Assembly: GCF_024158145.1 (NCBI RefSeq)
Contig: NZ_JAMYXM010000001.1
Span: forward strand, 682,001-746,000
Direction: 5' to 3'
Source of the DNA: Notoacmeibacter sp. MSK16QG-6
GTDB taxonomy: Bacteria > Pseudomonadota > Alphaproteobacteria > Rhizobiales > Rhizobiaceae
Length of the DNA stretch: 64,000 bases
A model generated the notes under the pieces. The model had not been told where the DNA came from. It was given only the letters and a program-made list of their open reading frames with translations, and searched no databases. Of this stretch, positions 1 to 9,397 are shown one piece after another. How positions within the stretch are numbered: position 1 is the first letter of the stretch; every line of letters starts with the position of its first letter. A program made the position numbers and the translations under genes.

Positions 1-1146
1 GTAACGGGCCAGATAGCTTTCCAGAAGATCACGCTGCGCCGATGCCTCACGTTCGAGCGCACGGAGACCAACCTCTTCTTCATCGACACGCGCCGATTCC
101 GCCTTCAGCGAAGAGATCCGGTCGGATAATTCCTGTTCGCGCAGACGGGCGGTCTCGGCCTCGGCCGCCAACGCATTCGCTGCCTTGCGAGCCTCTGTGC
201 GGATCTGTTGATCCAACTGCGAGAGCTGGCTGCGAAGACCGCGCATGCGCGGGTGGTTGTCCAAAAGACGGGCGGACAATTCGGCGATGTCGCTCGCCAG
301 TTCCGCACGCCTCTCCTGCAGGTTTTGCACCACGGGCGATTGAAGAACAGCGGGCAGGCCATTCAATCCCTCGCCCCGGTTCAACGCCTCGCGAACGCTT
401 CTGGCCTGCGCCGCCGCGTCCGATGCCTCGGCCCGCACGCGTGACAGTTCGGCGGAGAGGTCACCAAGTTGCTGGCTGGCCAGCGTCCCGTCGCTGCGGA
501 AGGAGGGAATATCCTTCTCAGCGCGGTAGGCTGCAACTGAGGCTTCGGCTTCACGCACCCGCTTTTGAAGCTCTTCTATCTCGGGTGAAAGCCAGGCCGT
601 CGCCGATGCATTGCTATCGGCCTTCGCACGCGCCTGCACGGCTATGTATTCGTCGGCGACCGCATTGGCTCCTGCCGCGGCAAGCTCCGGGTCTTCCGAC
701 GTGAACTCTATGACGATGACACGGGAATTGGGGACGCGATATACGGCGATATGTTCGCCCACGCGCGTCAGAATATCATCGTCGGGCTCGGAGAATGGCA
801 GTAGCGATGAGGCTTGGAACTCCGGTCTGCTTGCTAGATCGAGCCGTTCGATCACATTGGTGAGCACTTCCGTCGAAGTGACCAGAGCCACCTGGCTCTC
901 CACCGCCTCCGCATCGAGCGCAGAGCGATCCGGTTCGTTCGGACGCGTAAAGACGCTTTCGCCGGTTTCCACGATGACACGCGCTTCGCCCATATAGGTC
1001 TTGGGCAGAAGGATCACGGCAAAAACCGCCAATGCAGTGCAGGCGAGCACGGCGATCAAAATTCTCGCCCAGTTGCGCCAGATTGCGCCCATCAATGTGC
1101 CCATGTCGACATCGACGTCCTGGTCGTGGTGGGAAACCTGATGCAT
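1..1146 (-). CDS. Wzz/GumC/ExoP-type polysaccharide chain-length protein (partial, C-terminus off window)
   Basis: Inner-membrane polysaccharide co-polymerase that sets polymer length and links synthesis to export. The frame opens at ATG 1144-1146 and runs 382 codons off the left edge with no stop, so the second membrane helix and any tyrosine-kinase domain cannot be seen. One hydrophobic helix lies at about residues 28-48, followed by a Wzz-type segment (GEARVIVETGESVF) and from about residue 180 a long charged coiled coil rich in E, R, A and L, as in GumC/ExoP proteins. It is divergent from the export lipoprotein at 1316 with a 169-bp shared control region. The family is clear; the exact subfamily is not. 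Confidence 0.85.
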   Translation of the reverse strand, partial: MHQVSHHDQDVDVDMGTLMGAIWRNWARILIAVLACTALAVFAVILLPKTYMGEARVIVETGESVFTRPNEPDRSALDAEAVESQVALVTSTEVLTNVIERLDLASRPEFQASSLLPFSEPDDDILTRVGEHIAVYRVPNSRVIVIEFTSEDPELAAAGANAVADEYIAVQARAKADSNASATAWLSPEIEELQKRVREAEASVAAYRAEKDIPSFRSDGTLASQQLGDLSAELSRVRAEASDAAAQARSVREALNRGEGLNGLPAVLQSPVVQNLQERRAELASDIAELSARLLDNHPRMRGLRSQLSQLDQQIRTEARKAANALAAEAETARLREQELSDRISSLKAESARVDEEEVGLRALEREASAQRDLLESYLARY

Positions 1147-1315
1147 GCGAAAACTCCGATACTCTCGGCCTGAAGGTAAAGAAGGATGGTTTCACATGCG
1201 TTAAGCCTCGCGACGCCGTGAAGCGCGCTTTACCGCGTCTTAACCCTAATAGATCGATAACGGCTTATGGCCGCCGAGTTCGAAACGGTGCGGCGCGTGT
1301 GTAGGACCGCAAACC

Positions 1316-1882
1316 ATGTTGCCGAACCGACTGCTTCTCATGCTGTTTTCCGCTTTTCTTCTGACAGCGGCAGGATGCTCTCACTATCGGCCAGCGCCCG
1401 CCGCTTTCCACGCCGCGCTTCAGGAACCGTATCGGCTGGATGCCGGCGACAACATCCGACTGCTGGTCTATGAGGAGGACGATCTGTCTCAGACCTATGC
1501 GGTCGACCAGGCTGGCTACGTTTCGATCCCGCTGGTCGGCCTGGTCCCGGCACGCGGCCGCACGGCCCAGGAGCTGGAACTGGATATTGCCGCCAAGCTG
1601 GCCAACGGCTTTCTACGCGATCCCGATGTGGCCGTCGAAGTGGACCGCTACCGTCCCGTCTTCATCATGGGTGAAGTGGGCGCTGCCGGCCAGTACCTCT
1701 ATGTCCCTGGAATGACAGTGCAAAAAGCCATCGCCGCCGCAGGAGGCTTCAGCACGCGGGCCTATCAGGGTTCGGTGGACATCACCAGAACCGTCAACGG
1801 CGAAGTCATGACAGGCCGGGTACCCATCTCCGATCCTCTGCTGCCCGGTGATACGGTTTACGTTCGTGAAAGGCTTTTCTAG
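1316..1882 (+). CDS. Polysaccharide export lipoprotein (Wza/ExoF/GumB type)
   Basis: Periplasm-facing export protein for an extracellular or capsular polysaccharide. Residues 1-21 are a lipoprotein signal peptide ending in a lipobox (TAAGC, Cys21). A polysaccharide-export (Poly_export) domain follows: YRLDAGDNIRLLVYEEDDLS at about 39-58, then a SLBB-like part from about residue 108 (FIMGEVGAAGQYLYVPGMTV). At 188 residues it is short, lacking the extra SLBB repeats and C-terminal helix of full Wza, so it resembles GumB or ExoF. AGGA lies nine bases before the ATG. It is the first gene of a plus-strand run with the glycosyltransferase, sugar transferase and polymerase genes. Confidence 0.88.
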   Translation: MLPNRLLLMLFSAFLLTAAGCSHYRPAPAAFHAALQEPYRLDAGDNIRLLVYEEDDLSQTYAVDQAGYVSIPLVGLVPARGRTAQELELDIAAKLANGFLRDPDVAVEVDRYRPVFIMGEVGAAGQYLYVPGMTVQKAIAAAGGFSTRAYQGSVDITRTVNGEVMTGRVPISDPLLPGDTVYVRERLF

Positions 1883-1917
1883 GAGCGTTGCAACAGCGAA
1901 ACCGAGGGCTGACAGTC

Positions 1918-3051
1918 ATGCGTATCGTCCATTGTTTTCGCTCTCCCGTCGGAGGCATCTTCCGCCACGTACGCGATCTGTCGCTTCGTCAGGAAGCCAT
2001 GGGACACCAGGTCGGCATCGTCTGCGATTCCACTACGGGAACGGATTTCGAGAACGAAGCGCTGGAGCGTTTCGGCAGCCAGATCACCCTTGGCCTCGAC
2101 CGCATTCCCATGCAGCGGCATATCAGCCCGCGCGATCTTTTCAGCGCCGTGGCAACCCACAAGCGCTTTATGGCGATGAAACCGGACGTTATTCACGGCC
2201 ATGGCGCGAAAGGCGGCGTCTTTGCGCGCGTTTTCGGCACATTGCCGAGCCGTGGACGCCGCCCCTTGCGCTTTTATTCGCCCCATGGCGGTAGCCTGCA
2301 CTATGACGAGACGACGCGGACCGGAAAGTTGTTTGCGGGACTTGAACGACAGTTTTCCCGCATCTGTGACGGCATCTGCTTCGTTTCGGACTATGAGCGC
2401 CAGACTTTTCTGCGCAAGGCTGGCGACCCGCACTGCGCAACCCGCCTCATCTATAACGGCCTTTCGGAAGAGGAGTTTGAGCCTGTCCCTCTTCAGGGGG
2501 ATGCGGCCGATTTTCTCTTCATCGGCATGATGCGTGACCTCAAGGGCCCGGATCTTTTCATCGATGCATTTGCAAGCCTGCCGACAAGCGATGACGGGAG
2601 GCGGCCGAGTGCCGTCATGGTCGGTGACGGTCCGGATAGAGAAGCTCTGGAATTTCAGGTTCGCGAACTCGGGCTGGCCGATGTCATCCGATTTCACGAT
2701 CCGATGCCGATCCGACGGGCCATGGAAATGGCGTGTCACGTTGTGCAACCCTCTCGCGCCGAAGCGATGCCCTATACGGTTCTCGAAGCACTCGCAGCGG
2801 GCCGAACCATGATCGCCACCCGTGTCGGCGGCATTCCGGAAATCCTCGGGTCCAACTCCATCGCGCTTATGACGCCGCACGCGCCTTCCATCGCCGACCG
2901 CATGGCCGCGCTTCTTGCCGAGCCGCAGCGTTTTGCCGCCGCCATGCCGGACCGCGAAACGATGCGAGAGAAATTTTCAATCGAGACCATGGCCAATGCC
3001 ATCACGCAGTTTTACCTCGACCAGCAACATGCGCGTTTCGGCCATTCCTGA
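1918..3051 (+). CDS. Glycosyltransferase family 4 protein
   Basis: Predicted retaining GT-B glycosyltransferase that adds a sugar to the lipid-linked repeat unit on the cytoplasmic face. The N-terminal GT4 domain begins MRIVHCFRSPVGGIFRHVRD; the C-terminal domain carries the E-x7-E signature in EAMPYTVLEALAAGRTMIA at about 281-299 and RVGGIPEIL after it. I prefer ATG 1918 (377 aa) because GAGGG lies about nine bases upstream. An in-frame TTG at 1888 would add ten residues but has AGGA only three bases away. It begins 35 bases after the lipoprotein gene and is probably cotranscribed. Donor and acceptor sugars cannot be told. Confidence 0.88.
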   Translation: MRIVHCFRSPVGGIFRHVRDLSLRQEAMGHQVGIVCDSTTGTDFENEALERFGSQITLGLDRIPMQRHISPRDLFSAVATHKRFMAMKPDVIHGHGAKGGVFARVFGTLPSRGRRPLRFYSPHGGSLHYDETTRTGKLFAGLERQFSRICDGICFVSDYERQTFLRKAGDPHCATRLIYNGLSEEEFEPVPLQGDAADFLFIGMMRDLKGPDLFIDAFASLPTSDDGRRPSAVMVGDGPDREALEFQVRELGLADVIRFHDPMPIRRAMEMACHVVQPSRAEAMPYTVLEALAAGRTMIATRVGGIPEILGSNSIALMTPHAPSIADRMAALLAEPQRFAAAMPDRETMREKFSIETMANAITQFYLDQQHARFGHS

Positions 3052-3134
3052 GTTCATTTGAGGATGTTCAAGCCTTTCTAACCATTGCCGTGGCAAGAAA
3101 GGGCGAAGCAATCATATTCGCCCGACAGAAGAGC

Positions 3135-4679
3135 ATGAACCAGACCGATCCAACCGAACGCTACAGCCGGGAAGCCGTGCACCGCACGGTCATGGATCCG
3201 CCATCGCTGGACCCGGACCATCGGCGTGCATTGAAAGCCATCGCCCGGACCGTGGCCGCCCAGTATCGCGACGACAGTCTGTCACCCGGCATGATTGCCG
3301 GCATAATGCGTCTGGTGGAATTCTCGATCATTTTCACCGCTGGGATGCTTCTTTACAGCGTGCTGGTCGGCCCGGCGATCGCATCGGCCCTGCCCTACAT
3401 TTTCCTGATTGCCGGCGGCGCCGCTGCAACAGTTGGAATGCTCTGTCTCGCAGACGGTTACGATGTCGGATGGCTGCGGCGTCCGATGGCATTTTTCGGG
3501 CGCGTTCTTCTGGGTGTTGCCGCCGCCTTTGCCTTTGTGGCTCTGGCGACCTTCTTCCTCAAGATCAGCGCCTTCTACTCCCGGTTCTGGTTCGGCTCCT
3601 GGGCGGTGACGACTCTCGGATCGCTATTTTTCCTGCGCATTATGGTCGCACGCCTGATTATGCGGTGGTCACGCAACGGTCTGATCGAACGGCGAGCCGT
3701 CATTGTCGGCGGCGGCGAACTGGCTGAAGGGCTCATCCGCCAGTTGGAGAACTCGCCCTATAATGACATCCGCATTTGCGGCATCTTCGACGATCGCGAC
3801 GATCAGCGCAGCCCACCGGTCGTTGCCGGGTATCCCAAGCTCGGAGATATCGATGACCTTGTCGAATTCGCGCGCATCGCGCAGATCGACATGCTCATCG
3901 TCACCTTGCCGCTAACGGCGGAAAGCCGCGTTCTGATGATGCTGAAGAAGCTGTGGGTCCTGCCGGTCGACATCCGGTTGGCGGCGCATTCTAATGCATT
4001 GCAATTCCGCCCGCGCTCTTATGCCTATCTCGGCGATGTGCCGACACTTGCGATCTTCGACCGGCCGATCACCGACTGGAGTTCGGTCGCGAAACGCGCT
4101 TTCGACATTGTTTTCTCGCTTGCCGGTCTGATACTCTTCGCGCCGATCATGGTTGCCACTGCGATCGCCATCAAGCTCGACAGTCCGGGACCGGTCTTCT
4201 TCAAGCAGAAGCGGCATGGCTTCAACAATGAAGAAATCGATGTCTATAAATTCAGGTCCATGTACACGGACAAGTGCGATCCGACCGCCCGAAACGCGGT
4301 AACAAAGGGCGATCCGCGGGTCACACCGGTCGGCCGTTTCATCCGAAAGACATCGATTGACGAGTTGCCGCAATTCTTCAATTCGCTGTTCGGCTCGCTC
4401 AGCCTGGTCGGTCCGCGCCCACATGCCGTGACCGCGCAGGCTCATGACAAGCTCTATGGCGAAGTCGTGGACGGCTATTTCGCGCGGCACCGGGTTAAAC
4501 CGGGCGTGACCGGGTGGGCGCAGATCAATGGCTGGCGCGGCGAGATCGACAGCGAGGAGAAAATCGAGAAGCGAACGGAATTCGATCTCTATTACATCGA
4601 AAACTGGTCGCTAATCTTCGATCTGAAGATCCTGCTCCTAACGCCGATCAGCCTTTTCAATACCGAAAACGCCTATTGA
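3135..4679 (+). CDS. Undecaprenyl-phosphate glucose/hexose phosphotransferase (polyprenyl glycosylphosphotransferase)
   Basis: Initiating enzyme of the polysaccharide pathway: it moves a sugar-1-phosphate from a nucleotide sugar to undecaprenyl phosphate. At 514 aa it has the WcaJ/WbaP layout: several hydrophobic helices at about 55-175, a CoA-binding-3/Rossmann-like domain (AVIVGGGELAEGLIRQLEN near 190), then the catalytic bacterial sugar transferase domain. Visible motifs are KRAFDIVFSLAGLILFAPI, DSPGPVFFKQKRHG, YKFRSMYTD and RKTSIDELPQFFNSLFGSLS followed by LVGPRPHA. The frame is open further upstream, but the earlier part overlaps the glycosyltransferase, so I use ATG 3135. Genes on either side support a role in exopolysaccharide initiation. 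Confidence 0.92.
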   Translation: MNQTDPTERYSREAVHRTVMDPPSLDPDHRRALKAIARTVAAQYRDDSLSPGMIAGIMRLVEFSIIFTAGMLLYSVLVGPAIASALPYIFLIAGGAAATVGMLCLADGYDVGWLRRPMAFFGRVLLGVAAAFAFVALATFFLKISAFYSRFWFGSWAVTTLGSLFFLRIMVARLIMRWSRNGLIERRAVIVGGGELAEGLIRQLENSPYNDIRICGIFDDRDDQRSPPVVAGYPKLGDIDDLVEFARIAQIDMLIVTLPLTAESRVLMMLKKLWVLPVDIRLAAHSNALQFRPRSYAYLGDVPTLAIFDRPITDWSSVAKRAFDIVFSLAGLILFAPIMVATAIAIKLDSPGPVFFKQKRHGFNNEEIDVYKFRSMYTDKCDPTARNAVTKGDPRVTPVGRFIRKTSIDELPQFFNSLFGSLSLVGPRPHAVTAQAHDKLYGEVVDGYFARHRVKPGVTGWAQINGWRGEIDSEEKIEKRTEFDLYYIENWSLIFDLKILLLTPISLFNTENAY

Positions 4680-4682
4680 GCC

Positions 4683-6032
4683 ATGAGCGCGGCCACCGGC
4701 TCAACCATCGACGGACCCTCTGCCGAACGTGAAGCGCTTCCCATTTCGCGCCTGGCCGTTCAGCGCCATTTGCTTGGCCTTGTAGCGAAGGCAGCCATCG
4801 GACTGGCGGTCCTTCTTGCAGGCTTCGTCAAATTCGAACCCGCGCCGTACGAAATCTACATGGCAGCGCTTATTCCGATCTGGGCGCTGTTCGGACTGAG
4901 GCTCGCGACATCGATCACGCCGCTGATCGTGCTTCTCGTGACGTTCAATATTGGCGGTCTGCTCTCCATGCTCGTCATGGACAAGCTTTACGACACGCCG
5001 CTCTATCTGGCGGTCTCGCTGTTTCTCGCGCTCAGCGCCATCTTTTATGCTGCCGTTATCCGCCAACGGCCCGATGTGCTGCAAACGATCATGGTAGCGT
5101 GGGCCGCCGCTGGAGTTGTCACTTCCCTACTCGGTATTGCCGGTTTTTTCGGTGTACCCGGCCTGGATCTCTTTACCCGCTACGGTCGGGCTACCGGCGT
5201 GTTCGAAGACCCAAACGTCTTCGGCCCGTTCCTCGTGCCGCCTAGCCTCTATCTTCTGCATCGCGTTGTGACAGGCCCCGTCGGGGCGATGGCTTTCCGC
5301 GCCCTGCCGCTCGTCATCATCGTGCTCGGCATTTTCTTTTCGTTCTCGCGTGGCGCGTGGGGACTGCTCCTCTTCAGCGCGATTGTCCAACTCGGTCTGC
5401 TTTTACTGCATCACCGATCAGCGCGGTTTCGCATCCGCATTCTCATCCTGGGTCTGGCTGGCCTCGCCTTGCTCGGCGTGAGCATCGCAGTCGCACTTCA
5501 AATTCCGGCTGTCGCCGAACTGTTTTCCAGTCGCGCTCAACTGGTGCAAGACTACGATGGCGGCCATATGGGCCGCTTCGACCGGCACATATACGGTTTC
5601 AAACTCGCGATGGAGTACCCGCTCGGCATCGGTCCTTTGAACTTCGGACGGATGCTCGGCGAGGACACACACAACATCTGGCTCAAAGCCCTTATGGATT
5701 ATGGCTGGCTGGGCTTCGCCAGCTGGTTGCTCATGATCGTCTGGTCGCTGGTCGGCGGTTTTCGAATTATGTTTCGCCAGCGTATCTGGCAGCCATTTCT
5801 TCTGGTCTCCTGGGTTGCACTGTTCGGCCACACCCTTCTCGGCTTTATCATCGACACCGACCATTGGCGTCACTTCTATCTTCTGCTCGGCATGGTTTGG
5901 GGCTGCATTGCGCTCGAATCGCGCTTTCATGCCGGCACACTGGATGCGGAAGGCCGACGGATCGGACGGCCTCCCCCGCCAGCATGGAGCCGGGCCGTCA
6001 CCGATACGCAAGCAGCCGGTCGACCGGTCTGA
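4683..6032 (+). CDS. O-antigen ligase / ExoQ-like polysaccharide polymerase
   Basis: Multispanning membrane protein of the O-antigen ligase family (Wzy_C), which either polymerises repeat units or ligates them to an acceptor in the periplasm. At 449 aa with about eleven hydrophobic helices, it shows RATGVFEDPNVFGPFLVPP at about 170-188, and near residue 330 EDTHNIWLKALMDYGWLGF, the conserved periplasmic segment of the family. It starts three bases after the sugar transferase stop, so translation is probably coupled. With an initiating transferase and a GT4 enzyme beside it, a polymerase role is more likely than lipid A-core ligation, but sequence alone does not decide. No Wzx flippase is visible in the window. 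Confidence 0.85.
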   Translation: MSAATGSTIDGPSAEREALPISRLAVQRHLLGLVAKAAIGLAVLLAGFVKFEPAPYEIYMAALIPIWALFGLRLATSITPLIVLLVTFNIGGLLSMLVMDKLYDTPLYLAVSLFLALSAIFYAAVIRQRPDVLQTIMVAWAAAGVVTSLLGIAGFFGVPGLDLFTRYGRATGVFEDPNVFGPFLVPPSLYLLHRVVTGPVGAMAFRALPLVIIVLGIFFSFSRGAWGLLLFSAIVQLGLLLLHHRSARFRIRILILGLAGLALLGVSIAVALQIPAVAELFSSRAQLVQDYDGGHMGRFDRHIYGFKLAMEYPLGIGPLNFGRMLGEDTHNIWLKALMDYGWLGFASWLLMIVWSLVGGFRIMFRQRIWQPFLLVSWVALFGHTLLGFIIDTDHWRHFYLLLGMVWGCIALESRFHAGTLDAEGRRIGRPPPPAWSRAVTDTQAAGRPV

Positions 6033-6078
6033 TTTGCTCTTGCGTGCTCATGCCAAGCCACGTAGAAGGCAACCGGCT

Positions 6079-6155
6079 CGGAGCGTAGCGCAGCCCGGTA
6101 GCGCACTTCACTGGGGGTGAAGGGGTCGTCGGTTCGAATCCGGCCGCTCCGACCA
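6079..6155 (+). tRNA. tRNA-Pro (anticodon GGG)
   Basis: A 77-nt cloverleaf can be folded by hand: acceptor CGGAGCG pairs with CGCTCCG, D stem GCGC/GCGC, anticodon stem CTTCA/TGAAG around loop CTGGGGG (anticodon GGG, reads CCC), T stem GTCGG/CCGGC around TTCGAAT. The CCA end is encoded (6153-6155). It stands alone after the polysaccharide genes and is followed by the convergent MerR gene. I see no repeated 3' end or integrase that would mark it as a used attachment site. Confidence 0.95.
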
Positions 6156-6189
6156 TTTTAAACGATCAGCTTTTACAAATACAGCCTCG

Positions 6190-6711
6190 TCAGCGAGCCT
6201 GATCCAGAAGGCGCTTGCACTCGAGAAGGTCGAAAAGCGCTTCCTGAAGGAGATTGCGGTGATTGCCAGACAGCGCCATCACGCCCTCTCCTGCCCCGTC
6301 TTCCTTATCGCCCGAGCGACGCGCACCGCCTCTCGCCTCTCCTAGTAGCGGATCGGCCGCCTTGGCCGCAGGACTGCGCCCACGATCATTTGCAACCTGC
6401 GCCTTACGCGCTGCCACGGCTTGCAATGCATCGCTGTCGCCCGCACCGATGGCGGCGACCTGGCCGACACCGCTCTCCTTCAGGATCTTCTGAACGCCCT
6501 TGATGGTATAACCTTCATCATAGAGCAGGTGGCGAATGCCGCGGATGAGATCGACATCCTGCGGACGGTAATAACGCCGACCGCCACCGCGTTTCATCGG
6601 TCTTATCTGGTTGAAACGCGTTTCCCAGAACCGCAGCACATGCTGTGGCAGATCGAGATCGTCAGCGACTTCGGAAATGGTTCGAAAGGCATCGGCGGCT
6701 TTGTCAGCCAT
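6190..6711 (-). CDS. MerR family transcriptional regulator
   Basis: DNA-binding regulator of 173 aa. The N-terminal winged helix-turn-helix (residues 10-80) is typical: [20 protein letters not shown], then the wing residues [15 protein letters not shown] and the second helical part [14 protein letters not shown]. The rest (about 85-173) is a low-complexity A/G/R/D linker and a short helical tail, without the Cys or aromatic sensing residues of metal or drug MerR proteins, so the ligand is unknown. It lies 127 bp downstream of ihfA on the same strand, the usual order in Hyphomicrobiales, and may be cotranscribed. It converges on tRNA-Pro. Confidence 0.88.
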   Translation of the reverse strand: MADKAADAFRTISEVADDLDLPQHVLRFWETRFNQIRPMKRGGGRRYYRPQDVDLIRGIRHLLYDEGYTIKGVQKILKESGVGQVAAIGAGDSDALQAVAARKAQVANDRGRSPAAKAADPLLGEARGGARRSGDKEDGAGEGVMALSGNHRNLLQEALFDLLECKRLLDQAR

Positions 6712-6838
6712 AAGCGTCTATCCTCGGCCCGTTCAGTCGAATCGGTCCGTATCAAAGATCACGCCGCCACACTGCGCAAGCCGATGACAGACGACGAATA
6801 GTGGATGACGCCCCTGCGCGCTTTGGAAGATTTGCTTT

Positions 6839-7156
6839 CTAGCTCTTCTTGTCGCCTGCGCCATGACCGTCGAGAATACGCTGCTTGAGCACATTGGATG
6901 CCTTGAAGGTCATCACCCGGCGCGGCAGGATCGGCACTTCTTCACCGGTTTTCGGATTGCGCCCGATACGCTCATTCTTGTCGCGCACCTGGAAGGTCGC
7001 GAATGAGGAAAGTTTCACCGTTTCGCCACGAACAATGGCGTCGCATATTTCGCCGATCACTTGCTCGACCAGTTCGCCCGATTCAGATCGGGACAGTCCA
7101 ACCTGCCGATAGACAGCTTCAGAAAGATCAGCGCGGGTCAAAGTACGCGAAGCCAT
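6839..7156 (-). CDS. ihfA: Integration host factor subunit alpha
   Basis: Small DNA-bending protein that pairs with IHF-beta and acts in transcription, replication and recombination. The full 105 aa match the family length. Seen are the helical N-terminal body ([20 protein letters not shown]), the beta-saddle [20 protein letters not shown], and the arm motif [11 protein letters not shown] whose proline intercalates into the minor groove, followed by [14 protein letters not shown]. It lies between fabH upstream (62 bp) and the MerR gene downstream on the same strand, so it may share the plsX-fabH transcript. IHF-alpha rather than HU is chosen from the ENPKTG-like arm and C-terminal tail. Confidence 0.95.
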   Translation of the reverse strand: MASRTLTRADLSEAVYRQVGLSRSESGELVEQVIGEICDAIVRGETVKLSSFATFQVRDKNERIGRNPKTGEEVPILPRRVMTFKASNVLKQRILDGHGAGDKKS

Positions 7157-7218
7157 GGATGCTTCCTCCAGTTTGGAGAAAGGGTAGGTCGAACAATGGC
7201 ATTCGACAAGGCGGCAAT

Positions 7219-8196
7219 TTACACGCGCAGCAAAATCGCGCCCCAGGTGAAGCCGCCGCCCATCGCCTCAAGCAGGAGCGTGTCACCCGGCTGAACGCGA
7301 CCGTCCCTCACCGCTTCACGCAAAGCCAGGGGAACAGAAGCCGCCGAGGTATTGCCATGCTTATCCACGGTGACGACAACATTTTTGATGTCGATTCCAA
7401 GCTTTTTGGCGGATGCATCGATGATGCGCCGGTTCGCCTGATGCGGCACGAGCCAGTCAATCTCGCTGGCCGCGATCCCTGTTTTTTGACAGACATCCTC
7501 GATCACGTCGGTGATCATGCCGACCGCGTGGCGAAAGACCTCACGGCCTTCCATTCGCAGTTTGCCAACGGTCTGGGTGGATGACGGACCGCCATCCACA
7601 TAGAGTTTTTCCTTGTGGGAGCCGTCCGAACGCAGGGAGACGGCTAGAACACCCGGCCCTTCTCCGTCAGCCATCTGCTCCAAATCCTGCGCCTCGACCA
7701 CCATTGCCCCAGCGCCATCGCCAAACAGGACACAGGTCGTCCGATCTTCCCAGTCGAGAATGCGCGAAAAGGTCTCCGCGCCAATCACCAGGGCCCGCTT
7801 GGCCAGGCCAGCTTTCAGATGCGCATCGACGGTCGCCAGTGCGTAGATAAAGCCGGTACAGACCGCAGCGACATCGAACGCGTAACCGTGATGAATGCCA
7901 AGCCGCTTTTGGATTTCGACCGCTGTCGCCGGAAAGGTGTTGTCCGGTGTCGCTGTCGCTACGACGATCAGATCGATGGACTGAGCATCGACGCCGGCAT
8001 TGTCCAATGCAGACCGCGCAGCGTCCGCGCCGAGCGACGCGGTGGTCTCAGTCTCATCGGCGATATAGCGCTGCCGAATTCCGGTACGCTGAACGATCCA
8101 TTCGTCGGTCGTGTCGACCGTTTTTTCCAGATCGGCGTTTGTCACCACCCGTTTCGGTAGCGCCGTTCCAACGCCGAGCATTACCGTCCGCTTCAT
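7219..8196 (-). CDS. fabH: Beta-ketoacyl-ACP synthase III
   Basis: Starts type II fatty acid synthesis by condensing acetyl-CoA with malonyl-ACP. Full length at 325 aa. The catalytic triad is visible: Cys in [11 protein letters not shown] (about residue 112), His in [11 protein letters not shown] (about 250) and Asn in [14 protein letters not shown] (about 280); the C-terminus ends [13 protein letters not shown]. It overlaps the end of plsX by four bases (ATGA), which points to translational coupling in a plsX-fabH-ihfA unit. Confidence 0.97.
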   Translation of the reverse strand: MKRTVMLGVGTALPKRVVTNADLEKTVDTTDEWIVQRTGIRQRYIADETETTASLGADAARSALDNAGVDAQSIDLIVVATATPDNTFPATAVEIQKRLGIHHGYAFDVAAVCTGFIYALATVDAHLKAGLAKRALVIGAETFSRILDWEDRTTCVLFGDGAGAMVVEAQDLEQMADGEGPGVLAVSLRSDGSHKEKLYVDGGPSSTQTVGKLRMEGREVFRHAVGMITDVIEDVCQKTGIAASEIDWLVPHQANRRIIDASAKKLGIDIKNVVVTVDKHGNTSAASVPLALREAVRDGRVQPGDTLLLEAMGGGFTWGAILLRV

Positions 8197-9311
8197 TCTT
8201 TTTGTCCTGACTGCCCCGTTTTCGCGCTATCGCCGCGCACGAAACCATCTGCTGCGTCCGAATCCGTATCCTCGTCCGAAACGGGAGCTGGAATACGGTC
8301 GGCGTGGAATTTATCCAGATCGTCACGGATTCGGTGCTGCAGATCGCCCTTCGCCAAGTCGACCGCCAGCGAGACGGCAGCGGAAAAAGCCTGCGCATCC
8401 GCACCGCCGTGGCTTTTGACGACGAGCCCATTCAAGCCCAGGAAAACGCCGCCATTGGCCCGCGCCGGGTCCATGCGTTCGCGCAATTGGCGAAACGCGT
8501 CGCGCGCGAAAAGATAACCAACGCGGCTCATGAGACTGCTCTGCATCGCTTCGCGTAAATACCCGCCGAGCTGCTTGGCGGTGCCTTCCGCCGTCTTCAG
8601 AGCGATATTGCCTGCAAACCCTTCCGAAACCACCACATCGGTCACGCCCTGACCGATATCCGTCCCTTCCACGAAGCCGCGATAATTCAGGGTCGGCATA
8701 CGCCGTTCGCGCAGGATGCGGCCCGCCTCCTTGACCTCCTCCTGGCCCTTGATGTCTTCGGTGCCGACGTTGAGGAGACCGACGGTCGGACACTCCTTGC
8801 CGAACAAGGCGCGCGCCATGGCCGCGCCGAGAATCGCGAAATCGACCAGTTGAACGGCGTCCGCCCCGATGGTCGCACCGACATCGAGGACAATGGCCTC
8901 GCCCTTGACGGTCGGCCAGATGGCGCCAATTGCTGGCCTATCGATATTGGCCATGGTTCGTAGGCAAAAGGTCGCCATCGCCATCAACGCACCGGTATTG
9001 CCAGCAGAGACCGCGACGTCGGATTCACGCGTTTTGGTTGATTCGATTGCCTGCCACATGGATGATTTGTAGCGGCCCGACCGAAGCGCCTGGCTCGGCT
9101 TTTCGTCCATCGCCACGGCTACTTCTGTATGGTGGATGGTCGAAGCGGCCTTCAGGCGCGGGAGGTCCGCGATCGCGGCCTCCACAGTCTCACGATCGCC
9201 GTAAAGAAGGAATTTGAGGTCCGACCGCTCGCCAAGCAGCATTTCCAGACCGGGCAGGATGGCGCGTGGCCCGTGATCGCCGCCCATCGCGTCAATGGCA
9301 ATTGTTGTCAA
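8193..9311 (-). CDS. plsX: Phosphate acyltransferase PlsX
   Basis: Converts acyl-ACP to acyl-phosphate, the donor for PlsY in phospholipid synthesis; peripheral to the inner membrane. The 372-aa protein starts [20 protein letters not shown], the PlsX N-terminal signature, and shows [17 protein letters not shown] and [19 protein letters not shown], which shape the active site. The C-terminal 30 residues are an acidic, low-complexity tail ([12 protein letters not shown]) beyond the usual domain end. It is followed by fabH with a 4-bp overlap and preceded by the YceD gene (86 bp), the usual order in this order of bacteria. Confidence 0.97.
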   Translation of the reverse strand: MTTIAIDAMGGDHGPRAILPGLEMLLGERSDLKFLLYGDRETVEAAIADLPRLKAASTIHHTEVAVAMDEKPSQALRSGRYKSSMWQAIESTKTRESDVAVSAGNTGALMAMATFCLRTMANIDRPAIGAIWPTVKGEAIVLDVGATIGADAVQLVDFAILGAAMARALFGKECPTVGLLNVGTEDIKGQEEVKEAGRILRERRMPTLNYRGFVEGTDIGQGVTDVVVSEGFAGNIALKTAEGTAKQLGGYLREAMQSSLMSRVGYLFARDAFRQLRERMDPARANGGVFLGLNGLVVKSHGGADAQAFSAAVSLAVDLAKGDLQHRIRDDLDKFHADRIPAPVSDEDTDSDAADGFVRGDSAKTGQSGQKE

Positions 9312-9397
9312 ACCGATCCAATTCCTCTGTGGTCAGCGGAGAGCGGGGACCATAGTGTTTTCCCGCCCCGATACAACGCTTTTCTGTCTCTCGCCGG

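Noticed and set aside
1879-2880. 333-codon open frame on the minus strand
   Set aside because: Antisense to the GT4 glycosyltransferase gene; composition is that of a mirror frame.
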